NCBI RefSeq assembly: GCF_900114315.1 | Contig: NZ_FOSQ01000001.1 | Coordinates: forward strand, 474,202 to 538,201 | Length of the DNA stretch: 64,000 nt | Direction: 5' to 3' | Source: Falsiroseomonas stagni DSM 19981 | GTDB lineage: Bacteria > Pseudomonadota > Alphaproteobacteria > Acetobacterales > Acetobacteraceae | Part shown: one piece after another, positions 63,917 through 64,000 of the stretch | Layout of the letters: every line of letters starts with the position of its first letter | Position numbering within the stretch: position 1 is the stretch's first letter | Notes under the pieces: model-generated | What the model was told of the DNA's origin: nothing | Seen by the model: the letters and a program-made list of their open reading frames with translations, nothing else | The model's database searches: none | Program-made: the position numbers and the translations under genes

Positions 63917-64000
63917 ATGGTTACTTCGGAACGAGTCGGCCTGGCCCGGCTCTCCGTGTTTCTGCTGATTATTGCGGCGGCGTGGATGCCGCTGCAGGCC
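63917..64000 (+). CDS. Partial gene: N-terminus of a probable exported protein
   Basis: An ATG at 63917 opens a frame that runs off the window end after 28 codons. The peptide has a charged start (MVTSERVGLARLS) followed by a hydrophobic run (VFLLIIAAAWMPLQA), which looks like a signal peptide or membrane anchor. The rest lies outside the window, so no function can be given. Confidence 0.4.
   Translation, partial: MVTSERVGLARLSVFLLIIAAAWMPLQA

Overview
The window is about 70% G+C and densely coded. It looks like the chromosome of an alphaproteobacterium of the Acetobacteraceae, probably Roseomonas or a close relative. Supporting signs are an atpHAGDC F1 operon without the Fo genes, a phbB acetoacetyl-CoA reductase, a CheZ, several orphan Bug/TctC-type solute receptors, and heavy use of TGA stops and overlapping starts. 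The genus is an inference; no rRNA or tRNA gene is present to confirm it.

Layout. 0-2.7 kb: a 28-bp tandem repeat, a terminator, and a large secreted protein with calcium-binding RTX repeats around a Gly/Ala-rich core. 2.8-8.8 kb: cheZ, a methyltransferase, gloB, a glutathione S-transferase, a second methyltransferase, a DMT-family exporter, an AhpD-like protein and a tandem YciI protein. 8.9-11.3 kb: a 98-bp MITE, phbB, a candidate FNR-activated small RNA and a glycosyltransferase-like gene. 11.3-20.1 kb: metW, a 2OG-Fe(II) oxygenase, a second MITE copy, two solute-binding proteins, a phosphoesterase, metX, hisC and tyrC. 20.1-30.5 kb: a manganese-type cupin, an MFS carrier, the ATP synthase F1 operon, a ferritin-like protein, a GH10 xylanase and a Bug receptor. 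30.6-38.7 kb: an envelope cluster (rppH, divergent polysaccharide deacetylase, ctpA, envC-like), an acyl-CoA synthetase, a ketopantoate-reductase-like gene and wrbA. 38.7-64 kb: an accessory catabolic region with FAH-family, SDR, alpha/beta hydrolase, carboxymuconolactone decarboxylase-like, Bug, extradiol dioxygenase-like, epoxide hydrolase-like, aminotransferase, hydantoinase A/B, TPP enzyme, UxaA-type dehydratase and amidase genes.

How the genes work together. The F1 operon runs left to right as one transcription unit, ending in a 12-bp-stem terminator. The envelope cluster runs right to left, with EnvC-like, CtpA and the deacetylase acting on or near peptidoglycan. The catabolic region consists of short operons with overlapping start and stop codons. 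Two of them converge at 44.87 kb and carry paralogous hydrolases and Bug receptors. None of the seven solute-binding proteins has a permease gene in the window.

The most interesting non-coding signals are these: (1) a perfect FNR-type palindrome at 9835-9848, correctly spaced for a class II promoter, driving a roughly 90-nt transcript that ends in an intrinsic terminator and carries a CCUCCC anti-Shine-Dalgarno motif; (2) two 98-bp MITE copies, both inserted exactly at a TGA stop codon with duplication of that codon; (3) a family of paired hairpins in five intergenic gaps, all five between convergent genes.
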